This document shows positions 1-8,305 of a stretch of 64,000 bases of DNA, in pieces (position 1 is the stretch's first letter; the number at the start of each line of letters is the position of its first letter). Source of the DNA: Rossellomorea sp036867415 (GTDB lineage Bacteria > Bacillota > Bacilli > Bacillales > Bacillaceae_B); contig NZ_JBAJHU010000004.1 of assembly GCF_036867415.1 (NCBI RefSeq), positions 1 through 64,000 of the forward strand. Reading direction: 5' to 3'. The notes below the pieces were generated by a model that ran no database searches, was not told where the DNA came from, and worked only from the letters and a program-made list of their open reading frames with translations. The position numbers were made by a program, and so were the translations under genes.

Positions 1-20
1 CAGGCCCATTTTAGGGCCTG
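1..20 (-). terminator. Terminator hairpin after yrhC
   Basis: A 7 bp inverted repeat (CAGGCCC / GGGCCTG) lies four bases past the yrhC stop on the minus strand. The expected T-run falls outside the window, so the call rests on the stem and its position at the end of the mccAB operon. Confidence 0.7.
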
Positions 21-24
21 TCAG

Positions 25-267
25 CTATTCATCCGCAGACTGCAGATCTTTTTTATATTTTATCGCTTTGGTGAAGAAGATGAGTGAAAGTCCAAGTAAA
101 ATGACGGTGCCCGTCATAAGTGTGATCGTCTTGACAGCAGTCACTGTTTCGGATGGGATCACCACACCCAGATACATAAACACACTCAGTGCCAAAAGCG
201 TAAATCCAAACCGTTTAAAGTCATTGATTTTATGCTGTATATTCTTTTTATCCAATGTTTGTTTCAT
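25..267 (-). CDS. yrhC: YrhC family small membrane protein
   Basis: 80 aa. Two hydrophobic segments (about residues 21-37 and 47-66) sit between a basic N-terminus and a charged tail, indicating a small double-spanning membrane protein. It is the last gene of the yrrT-mtnN-mccA-mccB-yrhC operon, the same position as yrhC in B. subtilis. The family is conserved in bacilli but has no known biochemical role; the operon context suggests a link to sulfur amino acid metabolism, which is inference. AGGTGA precedes the ATG. Confidence 0.8.
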   Translation of the reverse strand: MKQTLDKKNIQHKINDFKRFGFTLLALSVFMYLGVVIPSETVTAVKTITLMTGTVILLGLSLIFFTKAIKYKKDLQSADE

Positions 268-380
268 TGTCCAATCACCTACTTTTGAACTAGTAATCTC
301 TTAATAATCGTAACACAGGAGAGGCGGTATCCCCCCATGTAATTGATACCAGTTCTTCCAATAGGTACTGACAAGATTAT

Positions 381-1517
381 TTATTTGGAAAGCGCACTTT
401 CCAGATCGTCAATAAGGTCCTCTGCATCCTCAAGCCCTACAGAAATCCTCACCAAGCCGTCCGTGATGCCCAATTCGCTGCGGCGGTCTGCAGGAATCGA
501 AGCATGTGTCATGCGTGCAGGTACTGAAATAAGACTCTCAACCGCCCCAAGGCTTTCTGCCAATGTAAAATACTTTGTGTTCGTGAGCAGGCGGTCCGCA
601 TTTTCTTCGCTGCCTACATCGAATGATACCATTCCTCCAAACCCTGCAGCCTGCTTTTTCGCTACGTCATGGTGTGGATGTGATTCAAGACCGGGATAAT
701 AGACTTTTGTCACCTTCGGATGCTTGACCAGGTAGTCCACTATTTTTTTTGTGTTTTCTTCATGCTCTTCCATTCTGAGACCCAGTGTTTTGATTCCTCT
801 GATCAAGAGCCATGAATCCTGCGGACCAAGAACACCGCCAGTGGAGTTTTGGACGAAGAAGAGCTCTTCAGCCAGTTCTTCAGAGTTTACGGCCACAAGC
901 CCGGCAACTACGTCACTATGCCCTCCAATATATTTCGTAGCACTATGCAAAACGATGTCAGCACCAAGGCTTAACGGATTTTGCCAGTATGGTGTACTGA
1001 ATGTATTATCGACGATCGTCAATAGACTATGTTTCTTGGCAAGTGCCGCCGCAGCCTCTATATCGGTAATTTTCAATAAAGGATTTGTAGGCGTCTCAAT
1101 ATAGACGGCTTTGGTATTCGGCTTGATTGCTTCTTCGATATTTTTCAGCTCACTTGAATCAACAAAAGTTGATTCAATTCCGAGTCGGTTTAACACTTTC
1201 GTCATGACCCTGTAAGTACCGCCATATACATCATCCGTCAACACGACATGATCTCCGCTGTTAAACATCATCATGACTGCTGTGATCGCAGCCATTCCTG
1301 AACCGAAAGCGAAACCTTTTTTTCCGCCTTCCAGATCTTTGATGAGTTCTTCCAGTGCATGTCTTGTCGGGTTGCCTGAACGTGAATATTCGAACCCCTT
1401 ATGTTTTCCCACTTCATCCTGTTTGTATGTGCTTACTTGATAAATCGGTGTTGAGACCGCTCCAGTTTGTGGATCAAGTCCCACGCCTCCGTGGATTAAT
1501 TGAGTCTTCTTTTTCAT
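381..1517 (-). CDS. mccB: Cystathionine gamma-lyase / homocysteine gamma-lyase MccB
   Basis: 378 aa PLP enzyme of the Cys/Met metabolism family. It splits cystathionine to cysteine, the second step of reverse transsulfuration. The PLP lysine is in SATKYIGGH (about K195), and the SRSGNPTR substrate/PLP motif is near residue 45. The start is the ATG at 1517: the AAGGAGGAA Shine-Dalgarno is 7-8 bases upstream, and an in-frame ATG six codons earlier merely reads through that site. The mccA stop is one base upstream, so the two genes are translationally coupled. Confidence 0.95.
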   Translation of the reverse strand: MKKKTQLIHGGVGLDPQTGAVSTPIYQVSTYKQDEVGKHKGFEYSRSGNPTRHALEELIKDLEGGKKGFAFGSGMAAITAVMMMFNSGDHVVLTDDVYGGTYRVMTKVLNRLGIESTFVDSSELKNIEEAIKPNTKAVYIETPTNPLLKITDIEAAAALAKKHSLLTIVDNTFSTPYWQNPLSLGADIVLHSATKYIGGHSDVVAGLVAVNSEELAEELFFVQNSTGGVLGPQDSWLLIRGIKTLGLRMEEHEENTKKIVDYLVKHPKVTKVYYPGLESHPHHDVAKKQAAGFGGMVSFDVGSEENADRLLTNTKYFTLAESLGAVESLISVPARMTHASIPADRRSELGITDGLVRISVGLEDAEDLIDDLESALSK

Positions 1518-1518
1518 G

Positions 1519-2442
1519 TCAGATTCCTCCTTCATATATTTTCTTGCTTAAATAACGTTCACTTGAGTCCGGAAAGATGGTGAGAATGTGACTGCCGGGC
1601 TCTGCATTTCCAGCTTCGATCAGAGCCGCGTGGAGTGCTGCGCCAGACGAACTTCCTACAAGCATCCCTTCCTTTAACGCGGCTTCTTTCACTCTCATGA
1701 AAGCATCTTCATCCGTGACAGTATGGATGGCATTGAAATAAGACGTGTCCATATAATCAGGCAGGAATTCCATTCCGATTCCTTCGGTTTTATGAGGACC
1801 AGACTCTCCACCATTTAAGATGGAGCCTTCCGGTTCAACAATGACTGTCTTTATTGCCGGATTCATTTCCTTGAGATAACGGGAAGTGCCCATGAATGTA
1901 CCACCCGTCCCGGCTCCAGCCACAAAGGTATCAATCCTGCCATCCATCTGCTTCCATACCTCTGGTCCAAGTGTTTTATAATACGTGTTCGGATTGGCTT
2001 CATTTTCGAACTGTGCAGGTGAATAGGAATGATCGATTTCCTTCAGGAGCTCTTTCGCCTTCGCGATGGCCCCCTTCATCCCAAGCTCTGTGGGAGTATG
2101 GACGATTTCAGCCCCCAACGCCCTCATTAATTCCTGTTTTTCGATGCTGAACTTCTCAGGTATGCAAAAGATCACTCTGAAACCTGAGTTAACAGCTGCC
2201 AGGGCCAGACCGATTCCGGTATTGCCGGCAGTCGGTTCAATAAAAACGCCGCCTTGTTTTATCTTGTTTGTCTCAATGGATTCCTTCATTAATTCTAGAC
2301 CCAGCCGGTCCTTGACACTTCCCCCGGGATTCAGGAATTCCAATTTGGCAAAAAGACGCACCCCATTTTTCAATGGAAAATGTGTCAATTCCAGTATAGG
2401 CGTGTTGCCGATCAGTTCATGCACGTTTTTATATACATCCAT
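1519..2442 (-). CDS. mccA: O-acetylserine-dependent cystathionine beta-synthase MccA
   Basis: 307 aa, the usual length for MccA. Fold-type II PLP enzyme of the cysteine synthase family; it joins homocysteine to O-acetylserine (or serine) to give cystathionine. The PLP lysine lies in GGSVKDRLG (about K44), and the phosphate-binding loop is GAGTGGTFMG. The chosen ATG at 2442 has an AAGGGGG ribosome site; an upstream in-frame start would add 14 residues that translate that site. Its pairing with mccB distinguishes it from CysK. Confidence 0.93.
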   Translation of the reverse strand: MDVYKNVHELIGNTPILELTHFPLKNGVRLFAKLEFLNPGGSVKDRLGLELMKESIETNKIKQGGVFIEPTAGNTGIGLALAAVNSGFRVIFCIPEKFSIEKQELMRALGAEIVHTPTELGMKGAIAKAKELLKEIDHSYSPAQFENEANPNTYYKTLGPEVWKQMDGRIDTFVAGAGTGGTFMGTSRYLKEMNPAIKTVIVEPEGSILNGGESGPHKTEGIGMEFLPDYMDTSYFNAIHTVTDEDAFMRVKEAALKEGMLVGSSSGAALHAALIEAGNAEPGSHILTIFPDSSERYLSKKIYEGGI

Positions 2443-2577
2443 CTCACTGCCCCCTTTTCCGAGAAAAAGCCGCCCTGGGCACACTACTCTTCACTGTTCT
2501 TAGAGCAAAGTGGGTTCACCACAACTTGCAGGAAAAAGTGAAAAAATAGCGGCCCGGGTCAGCTTTATGATAATGGC

Positions 2578-3270
2578 TTATACGGATTCTACTATATTCA
2601 TAACCATCTGAGCAGAATGAAGGGCTGCTTTCTCCAGGTACTGCTCGAAGGAAACGTCTGACTCTTTCCCTGCAATATCAGATAAAGATCGGATGATCAC
2701 AAACGGGATATTGAATTGATGGGCCACCTGCGCAATCGCAGCCGCCTCCATTTCAACAGCTTGTAACCCAGTGAATTTATCCCGGATCGCTTCGACCCGT
2801 GCAGGATCATTCATGAAGGAATCCCCTGTCGCAATCAATCCTGCTACCACTTGGGCGTCTCCCAGTTCCCTGACACTCTCAACTGCTGCCTTCATCAATT
2901 GATCATCCGCTGTAAACGCAGCAGGCAATTGCGGCACCTGCCCGTATTCATAACCGAAAGCTGTAACATCCACGTCATGATGGCGGACTTCTGTTGAGAT
3001 CACGACATCCCCTACGTTCAAAGAAGGATCGAACCCTCCGGCTGACCCTGTATTGATGATGGCATCCGGTTTGAAATGCTGCAGTAAAACGGCTGTTGAC
3101 ATAGCAGCGTTTACCTTGCCGATCCCCGAACGGAGGAGGATGACTTCTTTGTCTTTCATCATTCCACTTGTATATTCACAACCTGCAATTGTTTCTGTTT
3201 GCGGATTTGAAATGTTATTTCTTAATAATGCAACTTCTTCTTCCATTGCCCCAATGATGGCGATTTTCAT
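2578..3270 (-). CDS. mtnN: 5'-methylthioadenosine/S-adenosylhomocysteine nucleosidase
   Basis: 230 aa. Hydrolyses MTA and SAH to adenine plus methylthioribose or S-ribosylhomocysteine, feeding methionine salvage and homocysteine supply for mccAB. Visible family signatures are Glu12 in IGAMEEEV, the NTGSAGG nucleoside phosphorylase loop, the AVEMEAAAIAQV substrate helix and the catalytic Asp in RSLSDIAG. It lies 14 bp after yrrT and 135 bp before mccA in the CymR-type operon. AAAGAGGT precedes the ATG. Confidence 0.95.
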   Translation of the reverse strand: MKIAIIGAMEEEVALLRNNISNPQTETIAGCEYTSGMMKDKEVILLRSGIGKVNAAMSTAVLLQHFKPDAIINTGSAGGFDPSLNVGDVVISTEVRHHDVDVTAFGYEYGQVPQLPAAFTADDQLMKAAVESVRELGDAQVVAGLIATGDSFMNDPARVEAIRDKFTGLQAVEMEAAAIAQVAHQFNIPFVIIRSLSDIAGKESDVSFEQYLEKAALHSAQMVMNIVESV

Positions 3271-3284
3271 GATTTGACCTCTTT

Positions 3285-3923
3285 CTATTGTTTAGTCGCC
3301 TCCATAATCCAGACAAAGTTGTTAATCTGACGAAAATGCACGGTGAATCCCTCCGCACTTGCTAACTCTTCAAGTGCTGCCAAGGTCGTATAATATTCCC
3401 GTTTTAAATCTTCTGCAAGGTTCAGATAGCCTTTATCCATTGCCTGATCGATGGCGGCCCGATAATGCTGCTCAGTTTCAAACATTGTATCGGCAAATAC
3501 TATTTTACCACCTTGTGCAAGCAACTTTCCATAGATGCCAAAGGCTTTTCCTTTTTCTTCGTCTGTTAAATGATGAAAAGCATAGGTGCTGACAATCGTA
3601 TCAACGTTGCCATCCAGCTTAAAATCCAGAAAATCCCCATCGAAAAAAGGTACCCTATCACCAAGCTTCTGCTGTCCAATCACTCTCATTTCAGGAGAAG
3701 GTTCAAATGGAATCACATTTAACCCTGCTGCAGATAGCTTCGCAGTCAGGTTTCCTGTACCCGGACCGAATTCCACCACCGTTCCGCTTGAAAGGGACAC
3801 TACCCCTTCAAGGATTTCTTCATATTTAGCAAAAACATCTTTATACTCTGCATCTTTTCCTGCGACCGTATCATCATATGAATCTGCCCAGTCTTCGAAC
3901 AAATCCAGAAATTCTCTACCCAT
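3285..3923 (-). CDS. yrrT: SAM-dependent methyltransferase YrrT
   Basis: 212 aa class I methyltransferase; motif I is VVEFGPGTGNLT and an acidic residue follows in the next strand. First gene of the yrrT-mtnN-mccAB-yrhC operon. Its substrate is not established; the operon suggests it makes the SAH that MtnN consumes (inference). The ATG at 3923 (GREFLDLFEDW) follows a GGGGTGC site and agrees with the family length of about 213 aa; 33 extra upstream codons cross the promoter region and are not credible. Confidence 0.9.
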   Translation of the reverse strand: MGREFLDLFEDWADSYDDTVAGKDAEYKDVFAKYEEILEGVVSLSSGTVVEFGPGTGNLTAKLSAAGLNVIPFEPSPEMRVIGQQKLGDRVPFFDGDFLDFKLDGNVDTIVSTYAFHHLTDEEKGKAFGIYGKLLAQGGKIVFADTMFETEQHYRAAIDQAMDKGYLNLAEDLKREYYTTLAALEELASAEGFTVHFRQINNFVWIMEATKQ

Positions 3924-3953
3924 CAATAAGCACCCCAGTTTAAAATTAAGTTT

Positions 3954-3998
3954 ATAATTCCTATCAACATAGTATGAATTAATTTTAAAACTGTTATT
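3954..3998 (-). promoter_or_regulatory. Candidate yrrT promoter and CymR operator
   Basis: On the minus strand, TACTAT (3969-3974) can serve as -10 with ATAACA 17 bp upstream as a weak -35. Downstream of and overlapping this lies a GGAATT-containing sequence with an AATTCAT counterpart (3954-3980), resembling the CymR box before the same operon in B. subtilis. The match is by eye. Expected behaviour is repression by CymR-CysK when cysteine is plentiful. Confidence 0.45.
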
Positions 3999-4037
3999 AA
4001 AGTAACATATTACTTTCCCCAATTCAACAAATAAAAT

Positions 4038-4066
4038 TTGTAATAATCCGTGTCACACTCTAAAAT
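4038..4066 (+). promoter_or_regulatory. Sigma-A promoter of yrzA
   Basis: TTGTAA and TAAAAT are separated by 17 bp, about 35 bp before the yrzA start codon. It is divergent from the yrrT promoter. Confidence 0.6.
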
Positions 4067-4101
4067 GATAGAGGCGATGACCATATAAAGGAGGAATTCC
4101 G

Positions 4102-4317
4102 ATGAATATCTCATTTGAGTTGATTGAAGACAAAGTGGAGTTTTTCGAAGCAGATCAACTAAAGTCCCTTGAGAAGAAAATAGATGAGCAAATCCAGCAT
4201 AATAAAGCGATCATGCTGCATGTGCATCATGTTCAGCATAATGTATCCATCGATGAAAACGGCAGAAAGTCCTATACCGCTGTTGTTCATTTTAAAGTAA
4301 AGAAAGAGAGACAATGA
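4102..4317 (+). CDS. yrzA: YrzA family small protein (DUF2536)
   Basis: 71 aa soluble protein, acidic at the N-terminus and histidine-rich in the middle (HVHHVQH). It sits divergently from yrrT and convergently with yrrS, the position of yrzA in B. subtilis. No function is known for the family. An AAAGGAGGA site nine bases before the ATG fixes the start, and a terminator follows directly. Confidence 0.8.
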   Translation: MNISFELIEDKVEFFEADQLKSLEKKIDEQIQHNKAIMLHVHHVQHNVSIDENGRKSYTAVVHFKVKKERQ

Positions 4318-4321
4318 AAAA

Positions 4322-4343
4322 CTCCGGGTGCAAGCACCCGGAG
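4322..4343. terminator. Bidirectional terminator between yrzA and yrrS
   Basis: Nine-base-pair stem CTCCGGGTG / CACCCGGAG with a CAAG loop. It is followed by five T on the minus strand (ending yrrS) and by a looser T-rich stretch on the plus strand (ending yrzA). Confidence 0.85.
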
Positions 4344-4355
4344 CTTATTTATTCA

Positions 4356-5045
4356 TCAATCTTTATCATTTTCGACTAATTCCTCAACCTTTGTCGGCTG
4401 CCATCCTTGTCCGTCGGTCCATTGTAGATAGACCCTGTAAGCTGTAGAACCGCCTTTCTCTGTTACCGTCCCGATGGACTTTTGCGGCCCACCGTTTCCT
4501 TCGATATACCAGACCGTCATATTATCCTCCGGGATACCTGTGGCATAAGAAAGAGCTTTGACTTTTTCCTGCCAGTCGGGTGTTCCCATATCATATGAAG
4601 ACACGTGCTCGCCTGACTGCTGTGTTCCGACCGGTTCCCAATCAGGGTGCACAATCGTTTTCTCTACATTGGGTTCACTGCCTTCTTCTATCTGGGCGCT
4701 GCTGTCATCAAGTGCGACAGATTCTTTTTCCTCTGGAACATCTTCTTTCTCTTCTTCGTTCTTCTTATCTTGATCTTCTGATTCTGCTGAATTTGATTCT
4801 TCATCCATGGAAACAGTGTTTTCATCCTCTTTTTGTTCACTTTCGCGATCTGCACTGTTTTCATTGGTATTTTTATCTTCATCTTTAACTTCTGTTGATG
4901 CATTTTCCTTATCGGAACCATTGCCGGTAAGAATCGTGGCGCCTACCACAACGATCAAGAGAACAACAACAGCGATCATTATATTTAGGACTTTATTGGA
5001 TTTACTTTTTGAGCGTCGATCTAATCTGGAATTATATTTCGCCAT
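4356..5045 (-). CDS. yrrS: YrrS family sporulation-associated membrane protein (DUF1510)
   Basis: 229 aa. A short basic cytoplasmic tail (RRSKSKSNK) is followed by one transmembrane helix (about 23-42), then roughly 80 residues composed largely of Glu, Asp, Ser, Asn and Lys, and a folded C-terminal DUF1510 domain with conserved Trp residues (HPDWEPVGT, YLQWTDGQGW). Partner of pbpI; in B. subtilis the pair is transcribed in the mother cell under sigma-E. Molecular role unknown. AGGAGGT before the ATG at 5045 fixes the start. Confidence 0.85.
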   Translation of the reverse strand: MAKYNSRLDRRSKSKSNKVLNIMIAVVVLLIVVVGATILTGNGSDKENASTEVKDEDKNTNENSADRESEQKEDENTVSMDEESNSAESEDQDKKNEEEKEDVPEEKESVALDDSSAQIEEGSEPNVEKTIVHPDWEPVGTQQSGEHVSSYDMGTPDWQEKVKALSYATGIPEDNMTVWYIEGNGGPQKSIGTVTEKGGSTAYRVYLQWTDGQGWQPTKVEELVENDKD

Positions 5046-5159
5046 AAGATTACCTCCTATTATCCTAAACATTTTAACATGATAGAGTAAAAAGAATAAA
5101 GCGAAACATTAACCAATTTCCCGTAGAGAAGTAGATTGGTCCGTTCGGAACGGGAGATT

Positions 5160-6905
5160 TTACTCATTCTCGAGTTTATAAACAGCGTCCACACTGTCTT
5201 TGAAAATCGGATAAATACCTCCTTCATCGATGAAGACATCCATGTTGACTGCCACTAAGGCATATTTAGGATCTTCAAATGGAAAATAACCGGCAAACCA
5301 TTTATTGTACAGCTCTTTTCCTTCCTGTTTTTTACCTGTTTGAGCCGTCCCTGTCTTACCTGCAATTTCATAAAGGGCGGTGTCTAAATAAGGTGCTGTC
5401 CCTTCAGGCGAGTTGACCACTCCCCTTAAATACTTCTGCATCTTCATAGCGGTGAAAGGGGAAATCTTTTCTCCTTCCATCTTCTTTTTTGGGAAAGAAA
5501 ACATGCTCGTCCCGTTTTGATAATCGATCGACGTCGCCGCATTGACCATGTACTTTTCCCCTCCCCTTGCTATAGTTGCCATCATGTTGGCAATCCCAAG
5601 CGGGGTCACTCTTACTTCTCTCTGCCCTATTCCGGTCTGAGAGATATAATTAAGATCTTTTCGTTCCTCATCCGAGACAAAGATCCTTCCATCGCTCACT
5701 TGCAGCTGTGAAAAATCTTCATAATGAAATACATTCCCCTTCCAGGACAGGTCGCCTAATAATCCCAACTTTCCTGCATATTCCTCAAGAGAATGGGGAT
5801 CTTTTTCCACCAGTTCCTTTGCAAGGTCCGCGAAGGTCCTATTACAGCTGACAGCTATACTCGTTTCAATATTAATTCTGCCATGCTGCTTATCTGCAGG
5901 TTTACCGTATATATCTTCATCACAGTTGAACATGCGTGATTCATCCACGATTCCTTCATCCAGGGCTGCAGCCGCGACGACTGTTTTAAAAACGGAACCA
6001 GGCGCCAATGCTTTCAGCATATAATTGGAGGCGCCGCCGCTGAACGGGTCACTGTTGTTAACCGCGGGACGCGACACATTGGCAACAATTCGACTATTTT
6101 CGATATCCAACAGAAGCAAGCCGCCTTTATTAATATGATACTGATCCGCGACTTCTTCCAGAGCTTCCTGCATCTTAACGTCGATTGTCGTTTTGACATT
6201 TAGCGGGTAAAATGGATTGGCGGGGGCAAGATACTTCACGTCGGCTCCGAATAATGGTCCGCCGATGGCATCAACATGATAGATCAGCTTCGACTGTTCT
6301 TCAGATATGAGCCACTCGTCAAAGATTTCCTGCATCCCGGTGACACCTATCTTCTGATGTACCCCTTTTACTTTATCAGGATAGCGCTCATGAAATTCTT
6401 CTGTGTTTTCCCCCGTTATCCCAATAAGCTGGGAAGCAGGAACATGATCGTTCTTAAACTTTCTGGTTACGGCAAAAACCCCTTGGATTTTCAACGCATT
6501 TATCTCTTTCATCTGTTCATCGGAAAGCTGATAAGCTTCTTGACCCCCAAATACAATCGGTCCCTTGGCAAGCTCCAGCTTTGTTTCAATGATTTCAGGG
6601 GTGACATGGATGATGCGTGCGACTTCCTCGACCGGCCACTCCATTCTTTTTAAGAAAGGAAATAGGACAAGAACATTTTTCTCTTTGAATGTAAGCGGGT
6701 TCCCGTTTCGATCAAGGAACTGCCCCCTTCCCTCATCAATGATCAGCTGCTGCGTCCGTTGTGCCACACTTTCCTCGATCAGGTTGATCTTATGCTTCGA
6801 GAAAGATTCTGTCTGGAATAATTGCAGCTGCATCAACCTTGCGGATAATGTCAATAGACCAATTACCAGCAGGACGCTCAACAGCTTGACCCTTTTTCGT
6901 ATCAT
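5160..6905 (-). CDS. pbpI: Class B penicillin-binding protein PBP4b
   Basis: 581 aa peptidoglycan transpeptidase. One N-terminal membrane anchor (about 8-26), a dimerisation/pedestal region, then the transpeptidase domain with all three active-site motifs: SVFK (304-307), SCN (353-355) and KTG (517-519). In B. subtilis PBP4b is made in the mother cell and contributes to spore peptidoglycan; yrrS lies just downstream here as there. The start ATG follows GAGGTGAAGAGG. The conserved motifs make an active enzyme likely. Confidence 0.92.
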   Translation of the reverse strand: MIRKRVKLLSVLLVIGLLTLSARLMQLQLFQTESFSKHKINLIEESVAQRTQQLIIDEGRGQFLDRNGNPLTFKEKNVLVLFPFLKRMEWPVEEVARIIHVTPEIIETKLELAKGPIVFGGQEAYQLSDEQMKEINALKIQGVFAVTRKFKNDHVPASQLIGITGENTEEFHERYPDKVKGVHQKIGVTGMQEIFDEWLISEEQSKLIYHVDAIGGPLFGADVKYLAPANPFYPLNVKTTIDVKMQEALEEVADQYHINKGGLLLLDIENSRIVANVSRPAVNNSDPFSGGASNYMLKALAPGSVFKTVVAAAALDEGIVDESRMFNCDEDIYGKPADKQHGRINIETSIAVSCNRTFADLAKELVEKDPHSLEEYAGKLGLLGDLSWKGNVFHYEDFSQLQVSDGRIFVSDEERKDLNYISQTGIGQREVRVTPLGIANMMATIARGGEKYMVNAATSIDYQNGTSMFSFPKKKMEGEKISPFTAMKMQKYLRGVVNSPEGTAPYLDTALYEIAGKTGTAQTGKKQEGKELYNKWFAGYFPFEDPKYALVAVNMDVFIDEGGIYPIFKDSVDAVYKLENE

Positions 6906-6915
6906 TCCTCTTCAC

Positions 6916-6936
6916 CTCGTCTACATTGTTGACGAG
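6916..6936. repeat. Small inverted repeat in the pbpI leader
   Basis: CTCGTC / GACGAG with a 9 bp spacer lies immediately upstream of the pbpI ribosome site. It could be a leader hairpin or a protein-binding palindrome; it has no T-run. Confidence 0.4.
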
Positions 6937-6967
6937 ATTTATCCTTTCTAACCAGGTACAAATGCAC

Positions 6968-7008
6968 AAAAAAAAGGAAGAACCCCTTTGTATGGGCTTC
7001 TTCCTTTT
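6968..7008 (-). terminator. Terminator of greA
   Basis: A stem of about 13 bp (AAAAGGAAGAA-CCC against GGGCTTCTTCCTTTT, one bulged base) is followed by eight T on the minus strand. Confidence 0.9.
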
Positions 7009-7019
7009 GTTCTAATCCA

Positions 7020-7496
7020 TCAGCTTACTTTTACAATTTTAACGCTCATTTCCCCGCCTGGAGTCTGAACCGTTACTTTCGCCCCAATCTTGTGGCCGAG
7101 AAGGCTCTTTGCAATTGGAGAATCATTGGAGATTTTCCCTTCAAACGGATCTGCTTCTGCACTTCCGACGATTGTATACGTCTCTTCGTCACCATTAGGC
7201 AGCTCCACAAATGTTACTTTCTTACCCAATTGAACTGTATCTGAATTCAGGTCATCTTCCTGGATGATCTTAGCGTTGCGAATCATATTTTCCAACGTTG
7301 AGATACGGCCTTCGACGAATGCCTGCTCATCTTTCGCTGCGTCATACTCAGAGTTCTCCGATAAATCTCCGAAACTTCTCGCAATCTTGATGCGTTCAAC
7401 AACTTCCTTACGCTTTACCGATTTAAGATTCTCTAATTCTTTCTCTAGTTTTTCTTTACCCTCTAACGTCATAGGGTATACTTTTTCTGTACTCAT
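7020..7496 (-). CDS. greA: Transcription elongation factor GreA
   Basis: 158 aa, family length. Binds RNA polymerase through the secondary channel and stimulates cleavage of backtracked RNA. The N-terminal coiled coil carries the acidic tip motif GDLSENSEYDAAK, and the C-terminal FKBP-like domain ends with QTPGGEMSVKIVK. The ATG at 7496 aligns with known GreA N-termini (xxEKVYPMT); a GTG four codons earlier sits on the ribosome site. Confidence 0.96.
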   Translation of the reverse strand: MSTEKVYPMTLEGKEKLEKELENLKSVKRKEVVERIKIARSFGDLSENSEYDAAKDEQAFVEGRISTLENMIRNAKIIQEDDLNSDTVQLGKKVTFVELPNGDEETYTIVGSAEADPFEGKISNDSPIAKSLLGHKIGAKVTVQTPGGEMSVKIVKVS

Positions 7497-7667
7497 GACC
7501 CTCTTCACTCCTTAACTGTCTTAGAGCTTCCCGAGCTCTTTATGTAGTGATACATGATGTTTTAAGATGTAAAGGCAGGGAATGAAGGGAAGTACTCTTT
7601 CCTCCATTCCCTGATACCTGAACATTGATGGGAATTTAACCTATATATGTTTATCTATGTTATCGTA

Positions 7668-8303
7668 TTACAAAAATGACTTTTGTTCAAGAATTGTTTG
7701 AATTTTTGTTACCATTAAGTCGATTGCAACGTGATTATGTCCGCCTTCAGGAATGATGACGTCGGCATAACGCTTCGTCGGTTCGATGAACTGATTATGC
7801 ATCGGACGTACCACCGTTATATATTGATCGATCACTGAATCAATCGAACGGCCTCTTTCTTTAATATCACGGAGCATCCTTCTGATGATGCGAAGATCTG
7901 CATCCGTATCGACGTAAAGCTTGATATCCATTAAGTTGCGCAATCTTTCATCTTCTAATACTAAAATTCCTTCTAAAATGATGACATCTTTGGGTTCTAC
8001 CAAAATAGTCTCTTCTGAGCGGGTATGCATTTTATAATCATACATAGGTTTATCTACCGCCTGGTGGTTGATAAGTTCAGTCAGATGCTTGATGAGAAGG
8101 TCATTGTCGAATGCCAAAGGATGATCATAATTGGTTTTCAACCGCTCCTCAAAAGGCAGGTTTGCTTGATCTTTATAATAATAATCCTGCTGCAGCATTA
8201 AAATCGAATGGCCCTGGAATTGCTCATAAATAGCCTTGGTCACACTTGTTTTTCCAGACCCGGACCCTCCTGCTACACCAATCACAACCGGTTTTTGTTT
8301 CAT
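7668..8303 (-). CDS. udk: Uridine/cytidine kinase
   Basis: 211 aa. Phosphorylates uridine and cytidine to UMP and CMP in pyrimidine salvage. The P-loop is GGSGSGKTS (about 12-20), followed by DYYYK and the YDHPLAFDN nucleoside-binding motif. It begins directly after the trhP2 stop (TAG TG ATG). A GTG one codon earlier is an alternative, since the GGGAG site is somewhat distant from either; the ATG aligns better with the family. Confidence 0.95.
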   Translation of the reverse strand: MKQKPVVIGVAGGSGSGKTSVTKAIYEQFQGHSILMLQQDYYYKDQANLPFEERLKTNYDHPLAFDNDLLIKHLTELINHQAVDKPMYDYKMHTRSEETILVEPKDVIILEGILVLEDERLRNLMDIKLYVDTDADLRIIRRMLRDIKERGRSIDSVIDQYITVVRPMHNQFIEPTKRYADVIIPEGGHNHVAIDLMVTKIQTILEQKSFL

Positions 8304-8305
8304 CA

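Noticed and set aside
4688..4921. Lys-rich frame inside yrrS
   Set aside because: It is the shifted frame of the Glu/Asp codon-rich acidic segment of yrrS.
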